Part shown: in pieces, positions 22,286 through 33,056 of the stretch
Position numbering within the stretch: the stretch's first letter is position 1
Layout: every line of letters starts with the position of its first letter
NCBI GenBank assembly: GCA_949317995.1
Contig: OX439046.1
Coordinates: 38,786,002 to 38,850,001 of the forward strand
Length of the DNA stretch: 64,000 bases
Source: Acholoe squamosa
Taxonomy: Eukaryota; Annelida; Polychaeta; Phyllodocida; Polynoidae
Direction of reading: 5' to 3'
Translations under genes and position numbers: made by a program
The notes under the pieces: model-generated
Databases searched by the model: none
What the model saw: the letters and a program-made list of their open reading frames with translations, nothing else
Told to the model about the DNA's origin: nothing

Positions 22286-22997
22286 AGCTAATTTAAAACT
22301 CTGGGGGGTGTAAAAACTAATACCCTGGACGGAGAACTACGTCCCTATGTTAACTACAGCATCACTGAGAGAGAATAATAATAAAATGTCGTTATATTAC
22401 ATACACATCGTTGTTATTATTTACAAATGATCAATCGCAATATGGGCCCTTTCGCCAGTAATTCTGGGCCCCTAAGGCTTAAGGCCGTCTGCTTCTTCCC
22501 CGGGTCCACTTCCACCGCCCCAGTTGTGCTGCAGCGATACCTCTCCGGACTGCCTCCACCGACCTCCCTCCGGACTGCACTCCACCGACCTCCCTCCGGA
22601 CTGCGCTCCACCGAACTGGAAGACAGGACACCCAGGTAAGTTTTCATTTGGCAACAGGTTCGATTTGGTAAACGTTTCGACCAAAAAGACCCCCCCTTTT
22701 TCCTTCCTTCTCTCCAGCTGTGTACTCGGCCCTGGGTTCCCCCTTGTCCTTCTCCCTCCTCTCAGCTCCCGCCGAACTCCTCCCTTCTCCGACCGTGTAC
22801 TTTGGTCTTACTGCCTCCCCGACAACTGCTCCGGCCCTTCCCCGCCGAACGTCTCCCGTTTCTCCGGCCGTGTACTCGGTCCAGGCTGCTCCCCGACCAC
22901 CCTGTCGTATATCTTCCTCAGCCCTCCCCGACCGCTCCCGTTCCCCGAACGGCTCCCCGACCTCTGCTATCAACAAGGAGTGACCAGCTTACCTAGT
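22286..22997 (-). other. 3' UTR of element A
   Basis: No conserved frame. Pyrimidine-rich on the plus strand, with short direct repeats: CTCCACCGACCTCCCTCCGG occurs twice with partial copies (22545-22620), and GTGTACT-GG three or four times (22720-22885). Confidence 0.65.
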
Positions 22998-23909
22998 TTA
23001 TTCAGCCGCGTCGTCGTCTTCCTCCTCACCGTCCTCCTCCGGTTCCCCCTCTCCTGCAGCCTCCTCCGTCTCCGGCTGCTGCTGGTCCCAGGGCCGGCTG
23101 CAGGTTTTACAGGTATCCCGTTGGCTTAAGTCCACAAATCTGTTCCGGGTTATAACCACAGTCTCGAACTCACCTCCTGGGAGCATCACTAGAGAGGTGG
23201 TCTGGCTCCCCTCCCCTAACTGGCGCATATCTGGCCCCTGCTCCTCCGGGGGCAGTAGTCTCTGTGCCAGTCGTCTCAGGGTCGCCGACCCTTGGTAATC
23301 CGATTGCCAGGGGTTACGCGCCCCAGCCTCCTCAGCATGTCCTTCCTCCGTAGCTCCGCCGGACGTCCCGGGCTGTGGAGATGCACCAGGACCGTCCGGT
23401 GGCGGAGCTGTGGGTGTGGGGGTGGATGTCACCGGAGTCCCCGGCTCCCAGTTTGATAACACTGTTACACGTGGTCCCGCCTCCATCGGCGGTGGGGGTA
23501 GTTTAGCATCATTCAGGGAGGCCCTCACCCCCGCCGGTAGTAGCACTCTGGTCTCCCCCTCCTCCGCGTCAGTTAGTTCCAATTTCATGAGAAATTCGCC
23601 ATGGGGCGAGTTCACCACTAACCCATCCAGTCCTATGGCTATCACTCTCCCCTCCCCCCCTTTCACCGGTGACTGCTCCTGCCTTTGCTGCCTGGCCAGG
23701 AATTCAGCGGCTTCCCTCTCATCCTTCTCCTTCTGTCTCTTTTCCGCCTCCACCTTTTCTCTCTCCTGCTTTTCTATCTCTTCCCGCTGCTTCCTCTCCT
23801 CATCTCGCTGCTTTTTCTGCTCTGCCTCTTGGGCTTTCTTCCTTTTCTCCTCTGCCTCTGCCTCTATTCTCTTGGCTTCAGCTGCCCTTTTCTTTTCTAG
23901 CGCCTCCAA
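22998..23909 (-). pseudogene. Element A accessory protein, coiled-coil C-terminal part
   Basis: About 303 codons. Starts in a long charged helix rich in alternating K, E, A and R (EAEEKRKKAQEAEQKKQRDE), a predicted coiled coil of some 90 residues. A compact region VIAIGLDGLVVNSPHGEFLM and a proline-rich linker follow. Near the end is CKTCSRPWDQQQ and an acidic tail. The helix begins upstream of 23909 (QLKKQLEALEKKR), and is joined to the 24052-24801 frame by two frameshifts near 23945 and 24080. So the ancestral protein was probably one of about 600 residues. Function is unknown. Confidence 0.55.
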
Positions 23910-24051
23910 CTGTTTCTTCAGCTGCTGCGTCTGAATATCAATCCCGCCAGTCCAGTGGGAGATAAGGTAGAGAGCACCCCCTCCTCCAACGCCCCTTGCG
24001 CCGCCGACCCTGACTCAGCGGGTACTGCAGAATCCCCCAATTCCTTCCCCT

Positions 24052-24801
24052 TCACTGACCCCGCCGAAGTATCCGCCGAGTTTTCCCCATAGCAAGGGCA
24101 TCGTCCAGATTAAGAGATATGTTTAGTGACACGTCTGTAGCCTCAGAGACATTCACCGAAGTGTCCAGTCCATACAATGTGAGTTCAGTGCCCTGGACCC
24201 CCACTGGGCCCCCTTTTTCCCCACTTCCTCCGGCTTCCTCCTTAGGTCCCTCCCCCAACACCTCCTCCTCGTAAGACTTAAGTTCCTCCTCAAACCCCGG
24301 ATCCACTAAATCATAGTCCACCTCCGCCCCCGGGAACAGTCTTTTGAGTCTTATCATCATTTGATTAGGTGTTTCCCCCTTCCTGCCATACTTGGCACAC
24401 AGGTCTGCTATCTTAGCTTTTTCCTCGTCTATCTTAGTCCTCACTTCGGCAGTGCTGGTGCGTACAGCTGGTTTAGTCCGACTCCCCACTATCCCCCCCG
24501 AAGACTCAGGTGGGCCCGGTGGCGGCTGCTCACCCCGCCTCCCCCCGCTGCACTCCCTCTCCGGAGAAGCCTGACCTGACGCTGCTGCCGCCGAGGACTT
24601 CCCCTTGCCCCCTTTAATATCCTTTTTTACTCTCTTCTTCTCACTTTTACCCCCCGCCGAGTCACTGGGGTTCTTCCTCTTCCCTGATGAGCGGGTGCCA
24701 GCGCTAGGTGGGCCCGCCGGAGAGCTCTTCGATTTTGCCTCCTCTTGCTTCTTCTCAGGTGATATCTGGATTAACATCTGCTCCAACGTGTGTGCAGACA
24801 T
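24052..24801 (-). pseudogene. Element A accessory protein, basic N-terminal part
   Basis: About 249 codons starting MSAHTLEQMLIQISPEKKQE. Then a lysine- and serine-rich basic stretch (KKRVKKDIKGGKGKSS), a helical segment (RTKIDEEKAKIADLCAKYGR) and an acidic region. It lies behind the pol stop and before the coiled-coil frame. No database family comes to mind. Position and composition suggest a nucleic-acid-binding accessory protein of the element. Confidence 0.5.
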
Positions 24802-24919
24802 AAGTGTAACTGCCAGGAGTGTCGCCTTCCCCCAGCTGTATTCCTGGGGAGCTTAAGTCACTGAAGGGGCTACCCCCCGGCAACACCTTCTGTGGGGTTA
24901 GCTGTTTTCGGGGCTTACG

Positions 24920-27430
24920 TCATTGTCCTCTGGTGCTTCCTACGTCGGGGAACTCCAGCATCACCGGCTCCACCGGCTGCCATTCGTCCGCGTCATACTC
25001 TTTATGTACAGATCTTATATGCCCCCGGAGGTTGCCCTCCCTCTTCTTGCGAACTTGGTGGGAGCACTCTGGATACAGTGGGCAGCGGTGTCCAAGCCCC
25101 GCTCCGGCGTGGCCCTCCACATGTCGCTCCAGGGTGTCCTTTCTTGCAAATACTTTTACTATTCCCCTGTCAGCGCACGTCTGGCAGGCGAACTCCGGAG
25201 TGTCTCCGGCTCCCTCCCCCTTGGACTTGGCCTGTCGTGGCATGCTGGCTGTGAAGACCTCCAAGTCGGCGTAGTGGATAATTTCTCGTCCTCGTAGATT
25301 AGGTGCTTGCTTCTCTGTCGGATTCTGAGTTGACTGAGCACCTCGCCCTTCCTTTATACCTCCCCGGCCCCGAGACGTCCCGCCTCCTCCCGTGTCCCCC
25401 TTTGCTCTGATTGGTTGGTTGCTTTCGGCGAGCTCGGTGGGCCCTGGGAAAGTCGCCTGGGTATTCCCCTCCCCACTTCGGTGGCGTGGGAACCCTGTGT
25501 CAGGCGGTCTCCGCTCGTGGGAGCGCCCCTCCTCCCTTCTATACTTCTTTTTTATTGGCTGGCCACCTGTCTCCCGTTTATGTGGCGATCTCCCTATTGG
25601 CCGAGGTGACTGACCCCTGGGTCTAACCTGACTTCTACCATGGCGCCTCCTCTCCGCCAAACGGCTCCGCCGCCTCTCCCCTTCCCTGGCTACCACCACC
25701 GATTTCACCTCTCTGGCGCCTCTCTCCGTCCTCTCCCGGCTGTGGGACCCGCCCGGGCTCCTGTGTCGTCGTCTCTCCCCTCCTTCTTTGCTCGGGGATC
25801 TAGTTTTCTTAGAAGAAGTTTGCTGGCTTCTTGGCACCACCAACCGCGTGTCATTTGTTGCCGCCATCTTGCCGTCAACCGTCGTCAAGACGTCACCGTG
25901 AGCGCTGGGTCCCGGCGGGTCCTCCCCTATTATCGCCCGGGGAGACCTTAGGCTGGTGACCGCCGGGCCCCCTTCCTGGGCCCCGGAGAGGCGGAGACCA
26001 GTTTGAGATGTACGTCGGGTGATGCTATGTAGGAAGGTCTTCCTCTTTGAGGTCATGATGAAGCGCATGGAGACCATTCCTCTCCACCTTCTCTCCTCCT
26101 CTCGAGTGATTGCCTTCCTCTCCTCCGGCACCCCCGCGTTCCTCTCTTCTACTCTTTGATTAGCTTCATTTTCGTTTTGTGCCCATATTAATTCCTGTTT
26201 CCATCTATTCCAGGCTCGCCACTGCTTTCTCCAGTCCTCTTGCATTTTCAGGTACACCGGTGCCGTCCTCCGTTCCCGCCGAAGCCGATCATATTCATCC
26301 ATTCTCTCACCGTTTTCTTTGATTTCCAGCCTTCTTTTCTCACGCAGGTCTTCAGTTTCTTTTTCAGATAACCCATCAGGAATATCCCAGCTAGGCAGGA
26401 GTGGCCCACCCAGTGGAATCTTCGGCAAGTCGGCATCCCAACATTCGGGAGGTTTTCGGGGCTCCATTGAGTTACTCATCACGCCACCGTCTGCTGGCCT
26501 GCTCTGCGTCACCGCTCGTATCATGGTGTTCCCCTCTCCCCCTGGCAACTCCCGCCCTCCACCGAGGTCTCTCATTGGTGGTACCTTCTTGATAGAGTCG
26601 AAGTGTACTACTTTCACAAGGCGCCCCTTCCGTATGGTGAACAACACCTTCCCCCGAACCTGGACCACCGTCCAGGGGCCCGTCCAGTATGACTGAAGCT
26701 TTGGAGAGACGCCCTCACTCTTGAGTGGGTGGTAGTAGAAGACTGTGTCCCCTTCCACTATGTCTACTGCCCCTGCCCTCACATCGTAGTTACGCCTCTG
26801 CCTCTCTACGGCGCGACCCAGCACTTCCCGAGCATAGTGAAAGGTTTGGGCCATCTGCACCTGCAGTTCCGCCACATATCCTTCCAGGGAGCTCGGCGGG
26901 GGCCCCGCCGGATAGAGTAGAGCCAAGGGGGTGGTAGTCTCTCGGCCCATCATCATCATATTGTGTGTTATGTTAGTAGAGGAGTGAGCAGAGGCTCTGT
27001 ATGCTGCCATTACATAGGGCAATTTCCTGTCCCAGTCCATCTGGTCCTTGGCCACCGTGGTGGCCAACAACATCTCTATGGTTCGGTTAGCCCTCTCCAC
27101 CATCCCATCACTCTGGGGGCGGAAGGCACATGTCCTAGTCTGGCTAACTTCCAACAACCTTAGGACCTCCTGGAACACCGCCGACTGGAAATTACGGCCC
27201 TGATCGGTGTGGACCGTCCCCGGGGGTCCCAGGCGGCACACAAACTCCTCCACGAAGACTCTAGCCACCGTTTCTGCCTGCTGATCCCTCATGGCATACG
27301 CCTCTGTCCACTTGGTGAAATAATCGGCAATCACCATAATGTACTTGTTCCCTTCCCTAGTCACTGGTAGGGGGCCCATGATGTCCATGGCTACCCTCTC
27401 CATAGGCAGACCTACCGCCACATGCCCCAT
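24920..27430 (-). CDS. Element A integrase core fused to a long tail with two zinc fingers
   Basis: An open frame of 836 codons. The integrase catalytic core is at residues 10-200: ERVAMDIMGPLP with the first aspartate, VHTDQGRNFQS with the second and RPQSDGMVERANRTIE with the glutamate. The C-terminal integrase domain follows (EGDTVFYYHP, LQSYWTGPWTVVQ). Unlike ordinary gypsy pol, another 500 residues continue: PRKPPECWDADLPKIPLGGP, a charged helix, an arginine- and serine-rich region, and two C2H2-like fingers (FACQTCADRG...RHVEGH and HRCPLYPECS...GHIRSVH). A TGA just upstream separates it from the integrase zinc-binding part. Confidence 0.85.
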   Translation of the reverse strand: MGHVAVGLPMERVAMDIMGPLPVTREGNKYIMVIADYFTKWTEAYAMRDQQAETVARVFVEEFVCRLGPPGTVHTDQGRNFQSAVFQEVLRLLEVSQTRTCAFRPQSDGMVERANRTIEMLLATTVAKDQMDWDRKLPYVMAAYRASAHSSTNITHNMMMMGRETTTPLALLYPAGPPPSSLEGYVAELQVQMAQTFHYAREVLGRAVERQRRNYDVRAGAVDIVEGDTVFYYHPLKSEGVSPKLQSYWTGPWTVVQVRGKVLFTIRKGRLVKVVHFDSIKKVPPMRDLGGGRELPGGEGNTMIRAVTQSRPADGGVMSNSMEPRKPPECWDADLPKIPLGGPLLPSWDIPDGLSEKETEDLREKRRLEIKENGERMDEYDRLRRERRTAPVYLKMQEDWRKQWRAWNRWKQELIWAQNENEANQRVEERNAGVPEERKAITREEERRWRGMVSMRFIMTSKRKTFLHSITRRTSQTGLRLSGAQEGGPAVTSLRSPRAIIGEDPPGPSAHGDVLTTVDGKMAATNDTRLVVPRSQQTSSKKTRSPSKEGGERRRHRSPGGSHSRERTERGAREVKSVVVAREGERRRSRLAERRRHGRSQVRPRGQSPRPIGRSPHKRETGGQPIKKKYRREEGRSHERRPPDTGFPRHRSGEGNTQATFPGPTELAESNQPIRAKGDTGGGGTSRGRGGIKEGRGAQSTQNPTEKQAPNLRGREIIHYADLEVFTASMPRQAKSKGEGAGDTPEFACQTCADRGIVKVFARKDTLERHVEGHAGAGLGHRCPLYPECSHQVRKKREGNLRGHIRSVHKEYDADEWQPVEPVMLEFPDVGSTRGQ

Positions 27431-27436
27431 GGGTGC

Positions 27437-27796
27437 TCAGTGGGGTGGCCTGGCCGACTTCCTCCTCACACAGGGTTCACACCTGGCGCACCACCAAGTG
27501 GCATCCCGCCGAAACTCGGGCCAGTAGTAGCTATCCTGAAGACGCCGGATGGTTCTGTTCCGCCCCAGATGCCCCCCCAAGCTTGAGCCATGCACCTGTC
27601 GGAGGACCTCCTCCCTCATAGCTCGGGGGACAGCTACCTGGAACCTTGACTGCCCCGCCAGCTCCACCCACCACCGGCCCAAGATACCGTTAACCTCCCC
27701 CAGCAGGTCTCTCTGGGCTGCCCACGCCTTCAGTTCGTAGCCAGCCCCTCCCAGTTCTGCCGGGTCCACCTCCTCCCCTTCTATCCACTTCTTCAC
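27437..27796 (-). pseudogene. Element A integrase, N-terminal zinc-binding domain
   Basis: Contains VHGSSLGGHLGRNRTIRRLQ, then YYWPEFRRDATWWCARCEPC, the HHCC zinc-binding domain that precedes the integrase core in gypsy elements. A stop follows at about 27434, after RKSARPPH, and the core continues in the next frame. In an intact element the two would be one protein. Confidence 0.85.
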
Positions 27797-28139
27797 TTGC
27801 TGCAGGATGGGGCCAGCTGCTTGCTCCCTTTCCCAGTCCAGTTCTTCGGGGTAGCTATCTCAGCCGGCGAGGGGGACTCCGCCGAAGCCTCCAGCGAGAT
27901 CTCCTCCCCTACTGTTTCTGGGGGTGCTTCCCTCCTCCGCCCCTGAGCACGAGTGATCACTCTGCACACTTCCATTCCTGCCTCCTCTCTCCCACACTGT
28001 CTGCACGGCCTACGAGATAAGCCATCAGCATTCCCGTGAAGCTTCCCCGCCCTATGCTCTATCCTTAGGTCGTAGGTGTCCATCACTTGCAGCCACCGAG
28101 CGATTTGCCCCTCAGGTTCCTTAAACCTGAGGGGCAAAT
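27793..28139 (-). pseudogene. Element A RNase H remnant and linker
   Basis: Starts at the deletion junction with FKEPEGQIARWLQVMDTYDL, then IEHRAGKLHGNADGLSRRP. These are the last conserved motifs of Ty3/gypsy RNase H (the H-x3-N-x2-AD-LSR box). A C-x2-C-type linker and an acidic stretch follow, before the integrase. Everything upstream, the whole reverse transcriptase and most of RNase H, is absent. Confidence 0.85.
28101..28139. repeat. Foldback palindrome at the reverse-transcriptase deletion junction
   Basis: GATTTGCCCCTCAGGTT, five bases, then AACCTGAGGGGCAAATC: 17-bp arms, perfect. One arm is the coding sequence for EPEGQI of RNase H and the other is an inverted copy of it, sitting exactly where protease-side sequence meets RNase H. 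Confidence 0.9.
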
Positions 28140-29206
28140 CCAGCATCTTCCTCGTCTACCACCTGACGCCTGTGAGGTGCCAGATGCCTCGGTGGCTGTT
28201 TCAGGGGAGCTGCGCCCCCCGTGTTGATGTGGTGTTGAGCCAGAGTAGTATGGCCCCTGTCCTCCGGCCCCAGCTGGAATGCGTGGATCCTACTCCTGAG
28301 CAAAGTGGCCAATGCCCTCCTCCTGTGCGCCTCAGTCCCGTCCACCAGCTCAGCCACCACCTTCCTCCCTTCCGCCGTTAGTTCCTGCCTTCCCACCACA
28401 CGACACCTTCCGCCGATCCCCCCTTCGCCAGCCTCCATTGAAGTCAGGGTTCCCAGCGTTTCGGCGTGGTGGATTGTCAAGGCTTCCCCTCCCGGGTTCA
28501 AAACCCGCACACATGCTTGCCCTTCCTCTGGGACTATTAGCCCTCGCCCCGCCAGGAACAGGCTACTCTTTCCCACCGATTCCGCCTTTTCCACCATCCC
28601 TTCCTGCCCTTCAGGCCAATCCCCTAAGACCTGGCCCTCCACCAGCGCTTCCTGCCCGCCGGCTACCACCGCTGCTCTGGCACACACGATCCTCCGGACC
28701 AGCCCTTCTGGATTCGAGTCCCGCCCGGCCATGCCACTGATGCTTCCGCCATATCCACCTTGATACGGTGGTCCCTCAGGAAGGAAGCTCCCAATCTCTG
28801 CTACTGTAAACGTGGTAGTCGTGATTGTAGACCCCAGTTGAAAGCTTCCAGTGAACTTCCCCCGCACCGCCATGGGCCTGCCGTCGGCGTTAAAGATGTC
28901 ACTTTCGGTGGGATCCAAATCGGGGTATCCCCCTGCCCGTCTCCACCAGTCCACTGACAACAGGTTAAGGGACGACCCAGTATCCACCAACAGCTGTACC
29001 TCCTTTCCGCCTATCTTCCCAGCCACTATTATCCCGTTACCCCCTTTTTCCTGTCTCCCCTGCACCCTCTCGTCCAGCCATTTCTTTTCAACCCTAACAA
29101 GGCCACTGGTCAGGGTCGATTCTAGTTTTCCGCCGGGCGGGAAGCACTTGGCGGAGCTGAGTCCACTTTCTTCTCGGCGTCTCCCCCCTTCTTCAGTTGG
29201 GGGCAC
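28140..29206 (-). pseudogene. Element A protease and start of the pol linker
   Basis: The retropepsin motif is VQLLVDTGSSLNLLSVDWWR, with D-T-G as the catalytic triad. A beta-rich stretch follows, then SISGMAGRDSNPEG where a flap and G-D/G-R turn would be. A conserved pre-RT segment ends HHINTGGAAPLKQPPRHLAP, the region that normally leads into the reverse transcriptase. The frame then runs into the deletion junction and stops. Upstream it overlaps the CCHC knuckle in another frame, so gag-pol expression would need a frameshift. Confidence 0.85.
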
Positions 29207-30532
29207 TCCCTCTTAAAATGGCCCTCCTGCCCACACTGGAAGCAGCCTGTTCACCTCCGGGTGGTCGCCTGGGACCCTGCATCTACCTTCTGGCTCAGCT
29301 CCTTCACCATGGCGGCCATCTCGTCCATCTTGGTGCAATAAGTTGTCATCTTCTCGGTGAGGGAGGCGTCGGCGGCTCTCACTTTGAACTTGTCTACCCC
29401 TTCCCGGTTGATGGTCTTCAGATAGGCCTCCGCCCCTATTGCTGTCATAACAGCCGCCTGCAGGTCCTTGGGCTGCATCTGATATACCCACTGCCTAAGC
29501 TGACTGTCTCCCAAAGCGGACAGGAACCGGTCCAGAACCAGTGCGTCCACCGTCTTCGCATCGGCGTCGGGGTAAGCTAGCCGTGTGTATTTTGTAAGTT
29601 CCTCTTGCAGAGCCTGCAACGTTTCCCCCGGCTTACGCTCCCTGGTTCGGAGGAGCGCTTTGTAAGTTTCCATCTGATTAGGCGGTTCGAACCTGAGTTC
29701 CAAGGCCTCCCTCAGCTGCTGATACCCTTCCGCCGTAGCTGGTTTAACCCCTGTAAGCAATCGCCGGGCCGGTCCTGTTAGGCTCAACCCAAGAAACATT
29801 CCGGCCTCCTCGGGTGTCCACCCATTAAACCTTACGCACAAATCAAAATGGTTGAAATAGTCCGCCAAATCACCAGTCCCATCAAATTTGGTAGGTTTAA
29901 TAATTGGCTTCCGCCCCTCGGCTGGTCCACACTCATCTCCTCCTCCTCCTCCTCCGATCTTCCTCCTCCCACCTCTACCGGCGACGACACCTTCTCCTTC
30001 TCCTATCTCTCCCTCCTCCACCGGAGGCGTCCGGCCCCTCTGTGGGGGAATCAGGCGCCTTCTTAATCCCTCTCTCCTTTCCACTTTTACCTGTTCGGGG
30101 GGCTCTCTTCGTGCCCGACCTCCCTGACCCGCCTCCGGTTGTCTCCCGTTTACCTCTCTGCCCTCGTCCACCAGGCGTTCCTTGAACTCTACTTCTTCGT
30201 CTTCCTCAGTATCGCTCCTCAGGTAAGTAGATCTCTCCCCCTTCAGCCTCTCTAGCTTCCTCCTCCACCTCCTGAGCCCTTTCTTCCTCTCCCTCAGGCA
30301 GTTGAGGTTGCACTAGGGGTGTTCTCTCATCCCAATCCCACCCCTCTGCGGCTCTTCCTTCTGTCGCAGGGGTTCCACCGATCATGGGAGGCCGCCCCAA
30401 CACCATCTCCGGTTTTCTCTGGCGGCCCCTCAACCCCTGTGGTCCACCCTCCGCCCCTTTTTCCCGATTCTCGTCCTTCTTTACCGCAGACCTCAACTCC
30501 ATTTTCTTTTCTCCAGATCCTCCCTCAGCCAT
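29203..30532 (-). pseudogene. Element A gag polyprotein with CCHC knuckle
   Basis: The start is probably MAEGGSGEKKMELRSAVKKD at 30532, some 60 bp inside the 5' LTR. An acidic, proline-rich region follows, with a frameshift near 30215. The capsid-like core is at 29253-30171: KPTKFDGTGDLADYFNHFDL, GMFLGLSLTGPARRLL and ERKPGETLQALQEELTKY, as in gypsy gag. A TGA at 29251-29253 is followed in the same frame by TGCFQCGQEGHFKREC, a CCHC nucleocapsid zinc knuckle (29203-29247). The TGA may be a simple mutation or a readthrough site. Confidence 0.85.
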
Positions 30533-30572
30533 TCTTCGATCACACGGGACGCAGGTTCGTAGAAAAGTATTA

Positions 30573-30590
30573 AGAACACCGCTGCCACCA
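30573..30590 (-). other. Primer binding site of element A
   Basis: One base inside the 5' LTR the minus strand reads TGGTGGCAGCGGTGTTCT. It starts TGG, complementary to a tRNA CCA end. It resembles the 3' end of leucine tRNAs, but the tRNA cannot be named with certainty. Confidence 0.7.
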
Positions 30591-30591
30591 A

Positions 30592-30930
30592 TGTAGCGCC
30601 CGTTCGTATTATGAATGATCGAAGAACACAACCCGTCAAGTAAAATTAACTCGCTTGGTTTATTGCCCTGGCACTCCTTGGCCACACCATCTAAATGCAA
30701 TCTGCTGGTAGAAATGTCGTCTGCAACCTCCTCCGGGAGCTAGCTGCTTGACTGTTCACCTCGGACTGTCGGCTGGATCTGACCTCCGGTGGAACTAGTC
30801 GCGCTTTATACACAAGTCTCCACCGAGATGCTGCCTCTCGTGCAGCGTTTCGGCGGACCACTCCCGAGCGTTGAGACTTTCCCCGAATGACTGCGTGGCA
30901 GTCATTCGGCGGACAAGCCTCTCCGCTACA
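30592..30930 (-). repeat. 5' LTR of element A
   Basis: 339 bp, TGTAGCG to CGCTACA. It differs from the 3' LTR at about six sites, for example CGGACTGTCGG for CGGGCTGTCGG and GAGATGCTG for GAGACGCTG. Confidence 0.95.
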
Positions 30931-30992
30931 ATACTGTACGGCCTACAGGATTATGCCCATAGACTAATCGGGTCCCTTAGGGAGGACTGCGG

Positions 30993-33056
30993 TTACTTCT
31001 TACCGTATTTATCTTTCAGCAACCGCAAAGCGTGTTCCTTCGTGCCATCCCACTCGTCGAGATCGACACTGAAAACCGTCATAAACTTGCTGTGAAGTTG
31101 AACGTTTTTCATTTCTTCCGCGTCCAATTTCTTCTTCAGGATGTGGATGGCACAATCTGATTTTTTTTGTGCTTTCTCAGCCAGGTCCTCCTGATATTTA
31201 ACATCATCTTTGACCTGTTTCTCCACACGATCCTTCTCGGCTTCGTGCAGCTCTCGGAAACACATCAGAGTGTCATTAATCATTCCTTGATGGAATGCTA
31301 TGGCCCTCTGACGTTGAAGTCCTTCCCACGCTTGGTAGATGGTGCTCTGGACTTCAGCTTTACCTGGTTCGCAACTGTCGAACCAGGTCTCCGCCCTCCC
31401 ACAACGAACGACAATTTTGTCCTTCGGTGATTTAGGCGGTTCCTTCTCCACTTTAGCGGGCGCTGGTGGAGCGGTTGGGTTAGTTTTCTCGGTACTAACC
31501 GCAGCTTTCGGAATGGGAGCAGGCCCGGGTTGGTCTGATCCCACGTGAACAAAAGGTACACCATCTGGGGTAGGGGGGAGGTGTACCTGCATTCCCAACT
31601 TCAGGTAGTGCTGAATTTGTTCGTCGCTGGTGAGGGGTTTATAAGTACCTCCAGCAATAGGACTGCCTGCTGCCCCGGACGGCTTCCGGCGCAGTTTACC
31701 CTTGTTACCGGGTGTCAGTACTTGACTCTCCGGGCCATGTCCTCCCAAGTCGGGGAATAGGCTGGAGTCAAGCTTGCCAGGTGTGGCTTCAGCAGCGGCC
31801 TTATACGAACTAGGCCTGCCGGAAGCGCCCCTTAACACCTGTGACGGGTGTTTGAAGGTCACTTCTCTCGAAGATTTCTCCGCATCGTGATGGTCGAGCG
31901 GTGACCTTGATCGGTCCATCCGGCTCGGAGTACCATCCGGACGTCTCGGGGATCCCTCCCGTCTGACATCTTTCCTACTGCGTCCGGATTGAACTGGCTT
32001 CCTCCCAGAGTTGCAGCACTCATTCCACTCTTCGTCGTGGAGGTCCAGTTTACACTGGCCTACGATGAGAACAAACCTCGCCACGAGTTTCTTACCGTGC
32101 GTGGTGTCCGTGGTGCCGAATGATTGATCACTCGGCTTCACGTTCGCCCAACGCTCGTTATCCATCTTTCGGAACTCCACCATGAGCTCTTTGTGTAACG
32201 CCATAACTTGGTCACGGGCCTTGTTGAGTCCGTCGGCGTGCGCTGTTTTTCTGTGGCGACATAAGTCACCCCGGCGTTTATAACTCACACGTTTAGTGCA
32301 TTTAGCACTCTTCTTGCCCTCGTCTGGATTGCACGAGTACTCAGGGTGGTGGTGCATGTGCTCCTCCACCAGGTGGCGCTGGAACCGGATCTGGGTGTCC
32401 CAGAAGCGTTCCTGCTCCATGTCACTTTTGTCTATACAGATGGAGAAGGGGCATGTCTTCCGGGTCTTGGAGTACCATTTATCCAAGGCCCACCGCAGTT
32501 TCTTTTTCTGCACCTGACTATAATATGTGTCGGCACAATTGTTCAGCAAGAGCCAGATACTCTGGTACATCTTGTTCGGGACTAGATCGCTGGCGGTCAG
32601 ACGCATCCAGTCCTCATCGTCAGAATTACCGTCCTTGTTGTACCGTTTTGGGCAGGCATATTTTACCATACCCTTTTTGGTGACACCAGTGACGCAATCC
32701 TCCATGCTAGTAGGGATACAGTCCTTAAATCCCCCTTTAGCATTGGCCCATCTGTCTGCATCGGATAGAGTTGGCGGGACTATGTTGTCGTCCGACTCAT
32801 TCGAGACATTCGATTCGGAAACAGATTCCTCTACATCCATAGATTCTACGGGTTCGGGGGCTCTGTTGCATCGTTCTATTATGGCCGAATCCGGAAGGTT
32901 TTTAAGCCTTCCGCTGACGTTCCGACTGGGTTTTAGTCCAGCTCCCGTCGTCAGTGTCTGCGGGTGTTTCCGACTCTTTGGCTCTGGGCTTAGGAGTCGA
33001 TTTCCCCGCACGAGGACTTTTAGATGAGGAGTCCTCCCGTTTGCCGGTGACGACAA
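30993..33056 (-). pseudogene. Gypsy B accessory gene, zinc-finger and C-terminal part
   Basis: About 687 codons following, in another frame, the 32902-33912 segment; a frameshift near 32910-32930 joins them (RLKNLPDSA is shared with C). Conserved parts are YACPKRYNKDGNSDDEDWMR, then NKMYQSIWLLLNN. Two C2H2-like fingers follow: CPFSICIDKS...RFQRHLVEEHMHHH, and CNPDEGKKSAKC...GDLCRHRKTAH. A basic, serine-rich middle, a proline-rich linker, a helical region near the C terminus and VDLDEWDGTKEHALRLLKDK close it. The same blocks occur in gypsy C at 57965-59873. It occupies the env position but has no signal peptide or transmembrane segment. DNA or RNA binding is inferred from the fingers. Confidence 0.75.

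Larger units (their letters stand above)
21939..30930 (-). mobile_element. Ty3/gypsy element A, complete ends, internal deletion
   Basis: The element is 8992 bp with two 339-bp LTRs in direct orientation, flanked by ATAC (21935-21938 and 30931-30934). By eye the LTRs differ at about six positions (roughly 98 percent identity), so the insertion is fairly recent. It lies in the 3' UTR of gypsy B. Coding order on the minus strand is gag with CCHC knuckle, protease, RNase H remnant, integrase fused to a zinc-finger tail, then two frames of a K-rich and coiled-coil accessory protein. The reverse transcriptase is missing, so movement would need help in trans. Confidence 0.93.

Noticed and set aside
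22524-24856. Plus-strand proline/serine/leucine-rich frames across element A
   Set aside because: They are shadows of the GC-rich, E/K-rich minus-strand accessory frames and their UTR.
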